Shown here piece after piece: positions 52,410 through 61,501 of a stretch of 64,000 nt of DNA (within the stretch, counting starts at the first letter, position 1; every line of letters begins with the position of its first letter). The stretch lies in assembly GCA_017642855.1 (NCBI GenBank), contig JAEPOO010000004.1, positions 100,984 to 164,983 of the forward strand. The letters run 5' to 3'. The DNA is from Pseudomonadales bacterium. GTDB taxonomy: Bacteria > Pseudomonadota > Gammaproteobacteria > Pseudomonadales > Azotimanducaceae. The notes under the pieces were generated by a model. It searched no databases. It was not told where the DNA came from and saw only the letters and a program-made list of their open reading frames with translations. The position numbers were made by a program, and so were the translations under genes.

Positions 52410-53741
52410 TTAGCGTCTTGTACCAAAATTCTGCAGATTCGATTTCTTCATCAGAGATTCATACTGATGAGACATCAAATGTGTCTGCACCTGCGCCATA
52501 AAATCCATGACGACAACCACCACGATCAGCAGCGCTGTACCTCCAAGCTGGAAGGTAATGTTGAACTGCAGAATCAGGAACTGTGGCAGCAGGCACACAG
52601 CCGTCATGTAAAGCGAACCCACCAACGTGAGCCGCGTCAAAATCGTATCAATGTGTCGAGCAGTTTGATCACCAGGACGGAATCCTGGAATAAATGCGCC
52701 CGACTTCTTCAAGTTATCCGCTACTTCTTTCGGGTTAAACATGATCGCCGTATACCAGAAGCAGAAGAAAATAATGCCTAGTGAAAATAGAATCACATTC
52801 AGCGGCTGGCCTGGTGCAATCAGAAGGCTCAGGTCCTGCAACCATTCCATACCTGGCGACTGCCCGAACCACTGACCTATGGATGCCGGGAACAACAACA
52901 GGCTGCTCGCAAAGATTGCGGGAATGACACCGGCCATATTGATCTTAAGAGGCAGGTGGCTGCTTTGCGCCGCGTACTGCTGTCTGCCCTGCTGGCGTCT
53001 TGCGTAGTTCACTGTAATTCTTCGCTGACCGCGCTCGATGAAAACTACGAACCCCACAATGGCAATCGCTATGGCTGCAATCAGCAACAGAGCAATGATC
53101 GAAATCTCACCCTGGCGAGCCTGTTCAAATGACTGGCCAATGGCACTTGGGAATCCCGCGACAATACCGGTGAAAATCAGAATAGAGATACCATTACCGA
53201 TACCACGTTCAGTCACCTGCTCACCCAACCACATCATGAACATCGCGCCTGTTACCAGCGTCGTGATCGCGACAAAGTGGAAGGCGAAATCTGGGGCATA
53301 AGCCAGCCCCTGGGACGCGAGACCATTACTCATCGCGAAACCCTGGATGGTCGCCAGAAGCAACGTACCGTAACGCGTGTACTGGGCGATCTTACGACGT
53401 CCTGCTTCACCTTCTTTCCTGAGCTGCTGCAGCGACGGCGTGGTTGCAACAATCAGGTTCGAAATAATCGATGCCGAAATGTAGGGCATGATTCCAAGCG
53501 CAAGAATACTCATACGCTCGATGGCACCGCCTGAGAACATGTTGACCAGATCAAGAATGCCGCCCTGGTTCTGATCGAACAGAGCTGCAAGGCGATCTGG
53601 GTTGATGCCAGGTAATGGGATGTGACTACCAATTCGATAAACAATAATTGCAAGCAGCACGAAGCGCAGTCTTGCCCACAACTCGGACAAGCCTCCTCCC
53701 GCCATCATGGCGTTTGCTCTATCTGCTACAGAACTACTCAT
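52410..53741 (-). CDS. secY: Preprotein translocase subunit SecY
   Basis: A 443-residue channel protein with ten membrane helices. Family segments: YRIGSHIPLPGINP, GILDLVNMFSGGAIERMSILALGIMPYISASII and RGIGNGISILIFTGI. It forms the SecYEG pore for protein export and membrane insertion. It lies 33 nt after rplO. Confidence 0.98.
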   Translation of the reverse strand: MSSSVADRANAMMAGGGLSELWARLRFVLLAIIVYRIGSHIPLPGINPDRLAALFDQNQGGILDLVNMFSGGAIERMSILALGIMPYISASIISNLIVATTPSLQQLRKEGEAGRRKIAQYTRYGTLLLATIQGFAMSNGLASQGLAYAPDFAFHFVAITTLVTGAMFMMWLGEQVTERGIGNGISILIFTGIVAGFPSAIGQSFEQARQGEISIIALLLIAAIAIAIVGFVVFIERGQRRITVNYARRQQGRQQYAAQSSHLPLKINMAGVIPAIFASSLLLFPASIGQWFGQSPGMEWLQDLSLLIAPGQPLNVILFSLGIIFFCFWYTAIMFNPKEVADNLKKSGAFIPGFRPGDQTARHIDTILTRLTLVGSLYMTAVCLLPQFLILQFNITFQLGGTALLIVVVVVMDFMAQVQTHLMSHQYESLMKKSNLQNFGTRR

Positions 53742-53774
53742 GCTCTTATCATTACTCTTTAAGTTCTAACGTTC

Positions 53775-54209
53775 TTACTCTTCGACCTTGCCACCAGCGG
53801 CTTCGATCGCTGCCTTCGCACCCTTGGTAGCACGGATGCCTTTCAACGTGACTGCTTTATCGATGCTTCCAGACAGAATCACTTTGGCGCGCTTCATGGT
53901 TCCTTTGATGACGTCTGCGTCGATCAACGCTTGTACGTCGATCACATCTGCGTCAACTTTTGCCAGTTCAGACAGCGTCACTTCAGTTGTGATCCTCGCC
54001 TTCGCAGAGTTGAAACCAAACTTTGGCAGACGCATCTGCAGTGGCTGCTGACCACCTTCAAAACCTCGTCGGATTCGACCACCGGATCGAGACTTCTGAC
54101 CTTTGTGACCACGACCACACGTTTTACCCAGACCGCTGCCCATACCACGACCCACTCGCTTACGAGGGCTGCGGCTGCCCGTGCCTGGCTTCAATGTATT
54201 CAGTTGCAT
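53775..54209 (-). CDS. rplO: Ribosomal protein uL15
   Basis: A 144-residue protein: MQLNTLKPGTGSRSPRKRVGRG, then the Gly/Lys/Arg-rich extension GLGKTCGRGHKGQKSRSG that reaches into the 50S core, and a globular C-terminal domain. It is between rpmD and secY. Confidence 0.98.
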   Translation of the reverse strand: MQLNTLKPGTGSRSPRKRVGRGMGSGLGKTCGRGHKGQKSRSGGRIRRGFEGGQQPLQMRLPKFGFNSAKARITTEVTLSELAKVDADVIDVQALIDADVIKGTMKRAKVILSGSIDKAVTLKGIRATKGAKAAIEAAGGKVEE

Positions 54210-54269
54210 ACGCTTGTTTCCTCTGGCTCAGGGTTGTCTACCTTCCCTTCGCACAACTAAGGCTCCTAT

Positions 54270-54452
54270 TTATTCCTCGACACTAACCATGTAGGACACT
54301 TTGTTGATCATGCCCCGAACTGCAGGAGTGTCTTCCACTTCTACGGTATGTCTGATTCTTCTGAGACCCAGACCAGCAATACACGCCTTGTGAGATTCAA
54401 GACGGCCAATTGTGCTTTTCGTCTGAGTAACTTTGATCTTCTTTGCAGCCAT
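54270..54452 (-). CDS. rpmD: Ribosomal protein uL30
   Basis: A 60-residue protein with the family pattern KVTQTKSTIGRLESHKACI, LGLRRIRHTVEVEDTPAVRGMI. It is 5 nt after rpsE. Confidence 0.97.
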   Translation of the reverse strand: MAAKKIKVTQTKSTIGRLESHKACIAGLGLRRIRHTVEVEDTPAVRGMINKVSYMVSVEE

Positions 54453-54457
54453 TGTGA

Positions 54458-54961
54458 TTAACCTGTAATTTCTTCGACTGTCTTGCCGCGCTTCTCAGCG
54501 ACACTTTCCGGAGAACGCATATCCTGCAGGCCTTTGAAAGTCGCCTGGATCACGTTGACCGGGTTGGTTGAACCGTAAGACTTGGCCAGCACGTCATGGA
54601 CACCCGCGACTTCGAGTACCGCCCGCATCGTCTTACCAGCAATGATTCCTGTACCTTCAGATGCAGGTTGCATGTAAACCTTGGAGGCGCCATGACGCCC
54701 TGTGATCGGGTACTGAATGGTTGAACCCTTGAGATCTACACTGATCATGTTACGTCGGGCTGCCTCCATGGCTTTTTGAATCGCCAGAGGAACCTCGCGA
54801 GCCTTGCCGCGACCAAACCCTACTCGGCCATTACCGTCGCCCACTACAGTCAGCGCAGTGAAGCCAAAGATTCGACCACCTTTAACGACTTTGGCTACCC
54901 GGTTTACCTGTACCAGTTTTTCCTGGATGCCTTCTTCGTTGTCCTGCTCGTTATAAGCCAT
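54458..54961 (-). CDS. rpsE: Ribosomal protein uS5
   Basis: A 167-residue accuracy-related 30S protein. The N-terminal double-stranded RNA-binding domain has QVNRVAKVVKGGRIFGFTALTVVGDGNGRVGFG; the C-terminal domain has PASEGTGIIAGKTMRAVLEVAGV. Between rplR and rpmD in the spc operon. Confidence 0.98.
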   Translation of the reverse strand: MAYNEQDNEEGIQEKLVQVNRVAKVVKGGRIFGFTALTVVGDGNGRVGFGRGKAREVPLAIQKAMEAARRNMISVDLKGSTIQYPITGRHGASKVYMQPASEGTGIIAGKTMRAVLEVAGVHDVLAKSYGSTNPVNVIQATFKGLQDMRSPESVAEKRGKTVEEITG

Positions 54962-54992
54962 TACTTTTCCTCAATGATTCCTATTACAGCTC

Positions 54993-55343
54993 TTAGAACT
55001 GCAAACCACCTTCTCTCGCAGCATCGGCCAATGCTTTGACCCTGCCGTGATACTGGTAACCTGATCGGTCAAAAGCGACCTTCTCGATACCCGCTGCTTT
55101 TGCCTTCTCTGCGATTTTGGCACCAACTTTGGCCGCGTCCTGCGCGTTGCCTTTGTTGTTACCACGCAGTTCCGGATCGAGCGAAGAGGCAGATGCCTGA
55201 ACCTGCTCGCCAGAAGCTGAGATGATCTGGGCATAGATATGCCGCGGTGAGCGATAGACACACAAACGTGGCATTTCCAGCTCGCGGATATGCATGCGAG
55301 CTCTCTTTGCTCTCTTCAGTCGGGCTGCTTTTTTCTTGTCCAT
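54993..55343 (-). CDS. rplR: Ribosomal protein uL18
   Basis: A 116-residue 5S rRNA-binding protein: KKAARLKRAKRARMHIREL, RLCVYRSPRHIYAQII, KVAFDRSGYQYHGRVKALADAAREGGL. It is 31 nt before rpsE. Confidence 0.98.
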   Translation of the reverse strand: MDKKKAARLKRAKRARMHIRELEMPRLCVYRSPRHIYAQIISASGEQVQASASSLDPELRGNNKGNAQDAAKVGAKIAEKAKAAGIEKVAFDRSGYQYHGRVKALADAAREGGLQF

Positions 55344-55413
55344 AACTCTACTCTTTAACCTGTTTCTTTTTCGCTGATGGCTCTCGTCGCCAGAGACAAC
55401 AACGCTAAAAGTT

Positions 55414-55947
55414 TTACTTCTTCTTCGCTTCTTTGCGCTTCACGTACTCATCTGCGTATCGAACACCTTTGCCCTTGTAAGGCTCTGGCGGACGGAAAGC
55501 ACGAATCTCTGCAGATACCTGCCCTACGAGCTGCTTGTCGATACCCTTCACAATCACCTGAGTCTGGCTCGGTGTTTCAATCTCGATGCCCTCAGGTGCT
55601 TCGTAAACCACCGGGTGAGAGAAGCCAAGTGACAGATTCAGCTTCTTACCCTGAGCCTGAGCACGATATCCAACGCCCTGCAGCTGCAGTTCTTTGCTGA
55701 ACCCATCGCTGACGCCAGTGACCATGTTGTTAACCAGTGAGCGGAAAGTTCCAGCCAGCGCAACAGACTTTTTGGAGTTCTGAGTTGCCTCCAGCTTCAG
55801 CGTGTCTTCTTCCTGGGAAATCCCAACCAGCTCATGCAGGGTCAAAGACAAATTGCCTTTGGAACCTTTAACGTTCAGATCCTGGCCGCTGATGGAAATC
55901 TCAACACCCTTCGGGATCGATACTGGGTTATTAGCAATACGTGACAT
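55414..55947 (-). CDS. rplF: Ribosomal protein uL6
   Basis: A 177-residue protein with two similar domains; MSRIANNPVSIPKGVEISI opens it, and the RNA-binding C-terminal signature FRPPEPYKGKGVRYADE is intact. Confidence 0.98.
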   Translation of the reverse strand: MSRIANNPVSIPKGVEISISGQDLNVKGSKGNLSLTLHELVGISQEEDTLKLEATQNSKKSVALAGTFRSLVNNMVTGVSDGFSKELQLQGVGYRAQAQGKKLNLSLGFSHPVVYEAPEGIEIETPSQTQVIVKGIDKQLVGQVSAEIRAFRPPEPYKGKGVRYADEYVKRKEAKKK

Positions 55948-55976
55948 AACTCGTTACCTTCTATCGGACTCAGTGT

Positions 55977-56375
55977 TTAGAACACTGAGCAGATCAGTTC
56001 TCCACCTACGCCCTGAGCTCGGGCTGCACGATCTGTCATCACACCCTTATTCGTGGACAGGATGACGATTCCGAGACCACCTTTAACCTGAGGGATCTCA
56101 TCTTTGTTCTTGTACTGACGAAGACCAGGGCGGCTCATGCGCTTGATCTCTTCAATAACCGGCTTGCCCTGGTAATAACGCAGCTCAATGTTCAGGTCAG
56201 CCTTTCCACCTTCGCCTTGCTCTACGCTGCAGCTCTCGATGAAACCTTCTTCTTTCAACACTTCTGCAACCGCAGCCTTCAGTGTTGAGGACGGCATGGT
56301 GACGCTGGGGATATTGGCGCTCTGTGCGTTCCGTATCCTGGTCAGCATGTCCGACATTGGATCTTGCATAGTCAT
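55977..56375 (-). CDS. rpsH: Ribosomal protein uS8
   Basis: A 132-residue protein: MTMQDPMSDMLTRIRNAQSA, RMSRPGLRQYKNKDEIP, and GGLGIVILSTNKGVMTDRAAR. In E. coli S8 represses the spc operon by binding its mRNA near rplE. Confidence 0.98.
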   Translation of the reverse strand: MTMQDPMSDMLTRIRNAQSANIPSVTMPSSTLKAAVAEVLKEEGFIESCSVEQGEGGKADLNIELRYYQGKPVIEEIKRMSRPGLRQYKNKDEIPQVKGGLGIVILSTNKGVMTDRAARAQGVGGELICSVF

Positions 56376-56424
56376 AACTTATTCCTCTAAGCCCCGCCGC
56401 GGGCGCTTACCTTTCCTGTTCCTG

Positions 56425-56730
56425 TTACCAGCTAGACTTAACAAGTCCTGGCACGTCGCCACGCATTGCCGCTTCTCGCAGTTTGTTACGTGACAAACCA
56501 AATCTTCGATAAACCGCGTGAGGACGGCCTGTCAGACTACAACGTCTTACCTGACGACAAGGGCTCGCGTTCCTGGGCAGTTTTTGCAGCTTCAGCTGCG
56601 CTTCCCATCGTTCATCATCCGTTGACTCTGGGTTCGCGATAATCGCTTTCAATGCTGCTCGCTTCGCCGCGTACTTCTTCGCTGTCTTCTGACGCTTCAG
56701 CTCGCGGTTGATCATGGATACTTTTGCCAT
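56425..56730 (-). CDS. rpsN: Ribosomal protein uS14
   Basis: A 101-residue protein of the long, zinc-free type (the CxxC pairs are missing). Family blocks: SMINRELKRQKTAKKYAAKR, RNASPCRQVRRCSLTGRPHAVYRRFGLSRNKLRE and GDVPGLVKSSW. Confidence 0.98.
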   Translation of the reverse strand: MAKVSMINRELKRQKTAKKYAAKRAALKAIIANPESTDDERWEAQLKLQKLPRNASPCRQVRRCSLTGRPHAVYRRFGLSRNKLREAAMRGDVPGLVKSSW

Positions 56731-56751
56731 AGGTTTTTCTGTCCTCTTAGG

Positions 56752-57306
56752 TTACGCCGCTGTGTTCGTTTCCCGCAGAGGGAAGTTGAACGCACGGAGC
56801 AGTGCCCGGCTCTGGTCATCAGTTTTAGCTGTTGTCGTAATCGCAATATCAAGACCACGAATTTTGTCGATCTTGTCGTAATCAATTTCCGGAAAAACGA
56901 TTTGCTCAGTGACACCCATCGAGAAATTGCCACGACCGTCGAAAGCCTTCGGGTTGATACCACGGAAGTCACGCTGACGTGGAATCGCGATATTGATGAG
57001 TCGATCCAGGAATTCGTACATACGCTCTCTGCGCAGAGTTACCTTGCAACCGATAGGCATATCGTCGCGAATCTTGAATCCCGCGATCGACTTACGTGCT
57101 TTTGTCAGCACAGCCTTCTGGCCTGCAATGGCTTCCATATCGGAGACCGCCGCGTCCAACTGCTTGCGATCTGCTACAGCTTCACCTACACCCATGTTGA
57201 GAGTGATCTTGGTGATGCGAGGCACTTCCATCACATTGGAAAGACCCAGCTCTTCCTGCAGCTTTGGCCGAATTTCCTGCTCGTAAACTTCTTTTAGGTT
57301 TGCCAT
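56752..57306 (-). CDS. rplE: Ribosomal protein uL5
   Basis: A 184-residue 5S rRNA-binding protein, slightly longer than E. coli (179). Blocks: NVMEVPRITKITLNMGVGEAVADRK, KARKSIAGFKIRDDMPIGCKVTLR and GRGNFSMGVTEQIVFPEIDYDKI. Confidence 0.98.
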   Translation of the reverse strand: MANLKEVYEQEIRPKLQEELGLSNVMEVPRITKITLNMGVGEAVADRKQLDAAVSDMEAIAGQKAVLTKARKSIAGFKIRDDMPIGCKVTLRRERMYEFLDRLINIAIPRQRDFRGINPKAFDGRGNFSMGVTEQIVFPEIDYDKIDKIRGLDIAITTTAKTDDQSRALLRAFNFPLRETNTAA

Positions 57307-57311
57307 CTCGT

Positions 57312-57626
57312 TTAACCGTCTATTTGTTCACCGGTAGATTTGAATACTCGAACTTTTTCACCGTCGAGCTCCTTGATACCTACCTTATCTGCCTTATTCG
57401 TTGCGCTGTTGTAAATCGCAACGTTGGAAGCCTGGATGGGCGCTTCCTTCTCGATGATGCCGCCAGGCTGATTCATCTGAGGGTTACCCTTGGTGTGACG
57501 CTTAATCATGTTCACGCCGGAAACGTAGACACGTCCGTCGTCAAGGATTCGCGTTACCGCACCAGTCTTGCCTTTGTCTTTACCGGTGATCACAATCACC
57601 TGGTCATCTTTTTTGATCTTCTGCAT
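57312..57626 (-). CDS. rplX: Ribosomal protein uL24
   Basis: A 104-residue assembly-initiator protein with a KOW motif: KKDDQVIVITGKDKGKTGAV, then GVNMIKRHTKGNPQMNQPGGIIEKEAPI. It is 5 nt before rplE. Confidence 0.98.
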   Translation of the reverse strand: MQKIKKDDQVIVITGKDKGKTGAVTRILDDGRVYVSGVNMIKRHTKGNPQMNQPGGIIEKEAPIQASNVAIYNSATNKADKVGIKELDGEKVRVFKSTGEQIDG

Positions 57627-57635
57627 GCCTAACCT

Positions 57636-58004
57636 CTACAACACTTCTGGTGCCAGAGACACGATTCTCATGAAGTTGTCATTACGCAGCTCGCGCGTCA
57701 CCGGTCCGAAAATACGAGTACCAATTGGCTGCTTCTGAGCATTCAGGAGAACCGCTGCGTTTCCATCAAATTTAATCAGGCTGCCATCCGGGCGACGTAC
57801 CCCCTTCTTTGTGCGAACAACAACGGCGTCCAGTACCTGACCTTTCTTTACACGACCCCTGGGGATCGCTTCTTTTACAGTGACCTTAATAATGTCACCA
57901 ACATTGGCGTATCGACGCTTGGAACCACCCAGCACCTTGATGCACATAACGCGGCGTGCACCACTGTTGTCCGCGATATCTAGATACGTTTGCGCCTGAA
58001 TCAT
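57636..58004 (-). CDS. rplN: Ribosomal protein uL14
   Basis: A 122-residue intersubunit-bridge protein: MIQAQTYLDIADNSGARRVMCIKVLGGS, VVRTKKGVRRPDGSLIKFDGNAAVLLN. It is the first gene of the spc operon and the docking site of RsfS, which is encoded at 38630-38974. Confidence 0.98.
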   Translation of the reverse strand: MIQAQTYLDIADNSGARRVMCIKVLGGSKRRYANVGDIIKVTVKEAIPRGRVKKGQVLDAVVVRTKKGVRRPDGSLIKFDGNAAVLLNAQKQPIGTRIFGPVTRELRNDNFMRIVSLAPEVL

Positions 58005-58068
58005 TTTGTTACTCCAATGTCCCTTCTTCTGGAACCACCGTTGTTAAAACGGCACTCCCTAAATCTCT

Positions 58069-58338
58069 TTAAGCGATAATCGTTGCTTTACGATCGATTG
58101 AGCTCAGTTTCCAAGCCTTCGACTTCGAGATCGGCTTAGTCTCCTCAATCGTCACCTGATCCCCTTCCTGACACTGGTTTTCAGGGTCATGGGCGTGAAT
58201 CTTCTTGGATCGCTTGATGTACTTGCCGTAAAGCGGATGCTTGATGCGTCGTTCAACCAGGACAGTGATCGTCTTGTCCATTTTGTTGCTGACTACAGTG
58301 CCGCTTGCAGTACGGGCCAGGCTATTTTCTTCGCTCAT
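58069..58338 (-). CDS. rpsQ: Ribosomal protein uS17
   Basis: An 89-residue OB-fold protein: GTVVSNKMDKTITVLVERRIKHPLYGKYI, HDPENQCQEGDQV, KPISKSKAWKL. ATG 58338 (MSEENSLART) is chosen; an upstream frame would overlap rpmC. It is the last gene of the S10 operon; a 64-bp gap before rplN holds nothing recognisable. Confidence 0.97.
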   Translation of the reverse strand: MSEENSLARTASGTVVSNKMDKTITVLVERRIKHPLYGKYIKRSKKIHAHDPENQCQEGDQVTIEETKPISKSKAWKLSSIDRKATIIA

Positions 58339-58364
58339 TCCTATTTCCTGTCTAATCGGTTGAA

Positions 58365-58559
58365 TCAACCGTTATCCTGTTTCTCGCGAATCACGGTTTT
58401 GATCCGTGCGATATCTTTCTTTATCTGACCGAGCAGATGTGACTGACCCAACTGGCCAGTGGACTTCTGCATACGGTATGTGAACTGCTCTTTAGACAGG
58501 TTGTTGATCTCCTGCTGCAGCTCTTCAACTGACTTTTCTCTAAGTTCCGATGCTTTCAT
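58365..58559 (-). CDS. rpmC: Ribosomal protein uL29
   Basis: A 64-residue helical protein near the exit tunnel: MKASELREKSVEELQQEINNL, then QLGQSHLLGQIKKDIARIKTV. Confidence 0.97.
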   Translation of the reverse strand: MKASELREKSVEELQQEINNLSKEQFTYRMQKSTGQLGQSHLLGQIKKDIARIKTVIREKQDNG

Positions 58560-58576
58560 CTACTTAATCTCTATCT

Positions 58577-58990
58577 CTACATGACCACGCGCTTAACGAA
58601 TGTCGTCGGGAACGGCAGCTTTGCCGCAGCCAGACGAAACGCATCACGCGCATCTTCTTCGGTAACACCTTCCATCTCATACAGGATCTTGCCTGGCTTG
58701 ATCTGGGCTACCCAATATTCAACGTTACCCTTACCTTTACCCTGTCGAACTTCGAGAGGCTTATTGGTAATTGGCTTGTCCGGGAAAACGCGGATCCAGA
58801 TTTGGCCACCACGACGAACTCGACGGGTCATCGCACGACGACCTGCTTCGATCTGCCTTGCAGTCAGGCGACCACGTCCGGTTGCCTTAAGACCATATTC
58901 ACCGAATGAAACCGAGCTGCCACGATGTGCTAGACCGCGATTGCGGCCCTTTTGCATTTTCCGAAACTTTGTTCTCTTTGGCTGTAACAT
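58577..58990 (-). CDS. rplP: Ribosomal protein uL16
   Basis: A 137-residue protein: MLQPKRTKFRKMQKGRNRGLAHRGSSVSFG, GQIWIRVFPDKPITNKPLEVRQGKGKG, and KILYEMEGV. It organises the A-site tRNA region. Confidence 0.98.
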   Translation of the reverse strand: MLQPKRTKFRKMQKGRNRGLAHRGSSVSFGEYGLKATGRGRLTARQIEAGRRAMTRRVRRGGQIWIRVFPDKPITNKPLEVRQGKGKGNVEYWVAQIKPGKILYEMEGVTEEDARDAFRLAAAKLPFPTTFVKRVVM

Positions 58991-58996
58991 GACTTC

Positions 58997-59671
58997 TTAT
59001 CCAAAACTCTGAACGTTTGCTGATCCCTGACCTTCTTCCCTCTCACCAATGACCTCGCCTTTGAAGATCCAGACTTTCACGCCCAGAATTCCATAGGTGG
59101 TCAAGGCTTCTGCTGTTGCATAGTCAACATCAGCACGAAGCGTGTGCAGGGGAACGCGACCTTCGTGATAGGTTTCTGATCGAGCAATTTCTGCACCGCC
59201 CAGTCGACCTGCTACACGAACCTTGATGCCTTCCGCACCAAGACGCATCGCATTCTGCATAACGCGCTTCATAGCGCGACGAAACTGAACTCGACGTTCA
59301 AGCTGCTGAGCAACATTTTGTGCAACCAGCTGCGCATCCAATTCCGGCTTGCGAACTTCTTCGATGTTGATGTGCACGGGCACACCCATCATCTTCCCTA
59401 CTTCCTGGCGCAGACGCTCAACGTCTTCGCCTTTCTTTCCAATCACAATACCCGGTCGAGCTGTGTGGATCGTAATCCTTGCAGTCTGTGCAGGACGCTG
59501 GATTTCAATTCGGCTGACTGAAGCCTGCGCCAGCTTCTTACGGATGTAATCCCGGACCACCAGATCTTCATGAAGCTTCTCGGCGTAAGCGGGACCATCT
59601 GCATACCAGATAGAGGTATGGTCTTTAACGATGCCCAGTCTTAGTCCAGTGGGATGTACTTTCTGACCCAT
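58997..59671 (-). CDS. rpsC: Ribosomal protein uS3
   Basis: A 224-residue protein with a KH domain (RPGIVIGKKGEDVERLRQEV) and the C-terminal domain with GRLGGAEIARSETYHEGRVPLHTLRADVDY. It contributes to mRNA entry and helicase activity. It is 6 nt before rplP. Confidence 0.98.
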   Translation of the reverse strand: MGQKVHPTGLRLGIVKDHTSIWYADGPAYAEKLHEDLVVRDYIRKKLAQASVSRIEIQRPAQTARITIHTARPGIVIGKKGEDVERLRQEVGKMMGVPVHINIEEVRKPELDAQLVAQNVAQQLERRVQFRRAMKRVMQNAMRLGAEGIKVRVAGRLGGAEIARSETYHEGRVPLHTLRADVDYATAEALTTYGILGVKVWIFKGEVIGEREEGQGSANVQSFG

Positions 59672-59713
59672 ATTGGTCTCCTGCTAATCCTTCTCTCTAA
59701 TTGGAAGACGGCT

Positions 59714-60046
59714 TTACTCGTCCGCCACGGCAAGCGTGATGTGACAAGTGCGTTTCAAAATTCTGTCTGCTCGACCTTTCGCACGCGGTCTGATGCGCTT
59801 CATGGTCAAACCTTCATCGACGAAGATCGTTGATACTTTTAGTTCATCAACGTCAGCGCCTTCATTGTGTTCTGCGTTAGCAATTGCTGATTCCAGCAGC
59901 TTGCGAACCAGGTGAGCACCCTTCTTCGTGCTGAAGTTCAGGATGTCGAGTGCTTCACCGACTTCCTTGCCACGAATCTGATCTGCGACCAGTCGAGCTT
60001 TCTGTGCTGAAAGCCTTGCGCCTTTTAGTTTCGCTGCTACTTCCAT
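59714..60046 (-). CDS. rplV: Ribosomal protein uL22
   Basis: A 110-residue protein whose long hairpin lines the exit tunnel: RLSAQKARLVADQIRGK, NAEHNEGADVDELKVSTIFVDEG, and KRIRPRAKGRADRILKRTCHITL. Confidence 0.98.
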   Translation of the reverse strand: MEVAAKLKGARLSAQKARLVADQIRGKEVGEALDILNFSTKKGAHLVRKLLESAIANAEHNEGADVDELKVSTIFVDEGLTMKRIRPRAKGRADRILKRTCHITLAVADE

Positions 60047-60077
60047 CTCAAAATTCCTCTAACTCTTTCCTGCTGAC

Positions 60078-60353
60078 TTATCGCTTGGCTTTCTTGTCAG
60101 CGGCGTGACCGCGGTAAGTCCGGGTCAGTGCAAATTCACCCAGCTTGTGTCCAACCATGTCTTCACTGATGAACACGGGGACGTGCTGTCGGCCGTTGTG
60201 AACCTGGATGGTCAGTCCGACAAAATCCGGAGTGATCAGGGATCGACGAGACCAGGTCTTGATGGGTCGCTTGTCGTTGCTATCAACAGCTTTCTGCACT
60301 TTGTCTGCCAGGTGCAGGTCAACAAACGGTCCTTTTTTCAAACTACGAGGCAC
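60078..60353 (-). CDS. rpsS: Ribosomal protein uS19
   Basis: A 91-residue head protein: MPRSLKKGPFVDLHL, IKTWSRRSLITPDFVGLTI, HNGRQHVPVFISEDMVGHKLGEFALTRTYRGH. Confidence 0.98.
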   Translation of the reverse strand: MPRSLKKGPFVDLHLADKVQKAVDSNDKRPIKTWSRRSLITPDFVGLTIQVHNGRQHVPVFISEDMVGHKLGEFALTRTYRGHAADKKAKR

Positions 60354-60363
60354 TATGCTTCTC

Positions 60364-61191
60364 CTATCGCTTATTGCGACGACGAACGATCATCTTGTCC
60401 GTACGCTTATTCTTACGAGTCTTGTAACCCTTGGTTGGAACACCCCAAGGAGATACAGGGTGACGGCCACCCGAGGTCTTACCTTCACCACCACCATGCG
60501 GGTGATCGACTGGGTTCATGACAACACCACGAACAGTGGGTCGAACACCGCGCCAGCGTTTTGCACCGGCTTTACCCAGTGAACGCAGGTTGTGTTCTGA
60601 ATTCGATACCTCACCCAGAGTCGCTCGACATTCAGCCAATACCTTGCGCATCTCACCGGAACGCAATCTCAGCGTTACGTAACGACCTTCTTTCGCCACC
60701 AGCTGTGCAGATGTACCAGCACTGCGTGCCATCTGGGCCCCTTTGCCAGCCTTCAATTCGATGCAGTGGATCACACTACCCATCGGGATGTTTCTCATCG
60801 GCAGGCAGTTGCCTGTCTTGATGGGAGACATTTCACCTGATTGAAGGATGTCACCTACTTGGAGGCTTTTGGGAGCGATGATGTAACGTCGTTCACCATC
60901 TTCGTACTTGAGGAGCGCAATGTTTGCGGTGCGGTTTGGATCGTATTCCAGTCTTTCGACAACGGCTTTGATGCCGTCTTTGTTTCGTTTGAAGTCGATA
61001 ATTCGATACTTCTGCTTATGGCCACCACCAATATGCCGGGTGGTAATCCGACCATTGTTGTTGCGACCGCCGGTCTTGGATTTCTTCTCCAATAGCGGCT
61101 TGTACGGTTCACCCTTATGCAGGTCAGGATTAGTGACCTTAACGACGAATCGACGTCCTGGTGATGTTGGCTTGGCTTTAACAACTGGCAT
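60364..61191 (-). CDS. rplB: Ribosomal protein uL2
   Basis: A 275-residue, highly conserved protein near the peptidyl-transferase centre. Blocks: MPVVKAKPTSPGRRFVVKV, GRNNNGRITTRHIGGGHKQ, and RGVVMNPVDHPHGGGEGKTSGG (with the conserved His). Confidence 0.98.
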   Translation of the reverse strand: MPVVKAKPTSPGRRFVVKVTNPDLHKGEPYKPLLEKKSKTGGRNNNGRITTRHIGGGHKQKYRIIDFKRNKDGIKAVVERLEYDPNRTANIALLKYEDGERRYIIAPKSLQVGDILQSGEMSPIKTGNCLPMRNIPMGSVIHCIELKAGKGAQMARSAGTSAQLVAKEGRYVTLRLRSGEMRKVLAECRATLGEVSNSEHNLRSLGKAGAKRWRGVRPTVRGVVMNPVDHPHGGGEGKTSGGRHPVSPWGVPTKGYKTRKNKRTDKMIVRRRNKR

Positions 61192-61213
61192 GATCTGCTC
61201 TCTTAAATCTCAA

Positions 61214-61501
61214 CTATGAGAAATCAATATCGTGACCGGCTTCCAGGCTGACATAAGCCTTCTTCCAGTTCGGGCGCTTGCTCGTGCCGCGCCAGCTTCT
61301 CTTAACTTTTCCCTTTACGTTCATGACAGTGACTTTCTTCACCGGCACTTCGTAGATCGTTTCCACAGCTTCCTTGATCTCAGGTGCAGTAGCATCTTTA
61401 GCTACCTTGAACGCAAACTGGTTCGCCTCGTCTGCAATGACCGCGGCTTTTTCAGAGATGTGTGCACCGAGAATGATGTTGTAAAGGCGTTCCTGGTTCA
61501 T
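61214..61501 (-). CDS. rplW: Ribosomal protein uL23
   Basis: A 95-residue tunnel-exit protein and docking site of trigger factor and SRP: ILGAHISEKAAVIADEANQFAFKVA, VKKVTVMNVKGKVKR. Its start overlaps the rplD stop by 4 nt. Confidence 0.98.
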   Translation of the reverse strand: MNQERLYNIILGAHISEKAAVIADEANQFAFKVAKDATAPEIKEAVETIYEVPVKKVTVMNVKGKVKRSWRGTSKRPNWKKAYVSLEAGHDIDFS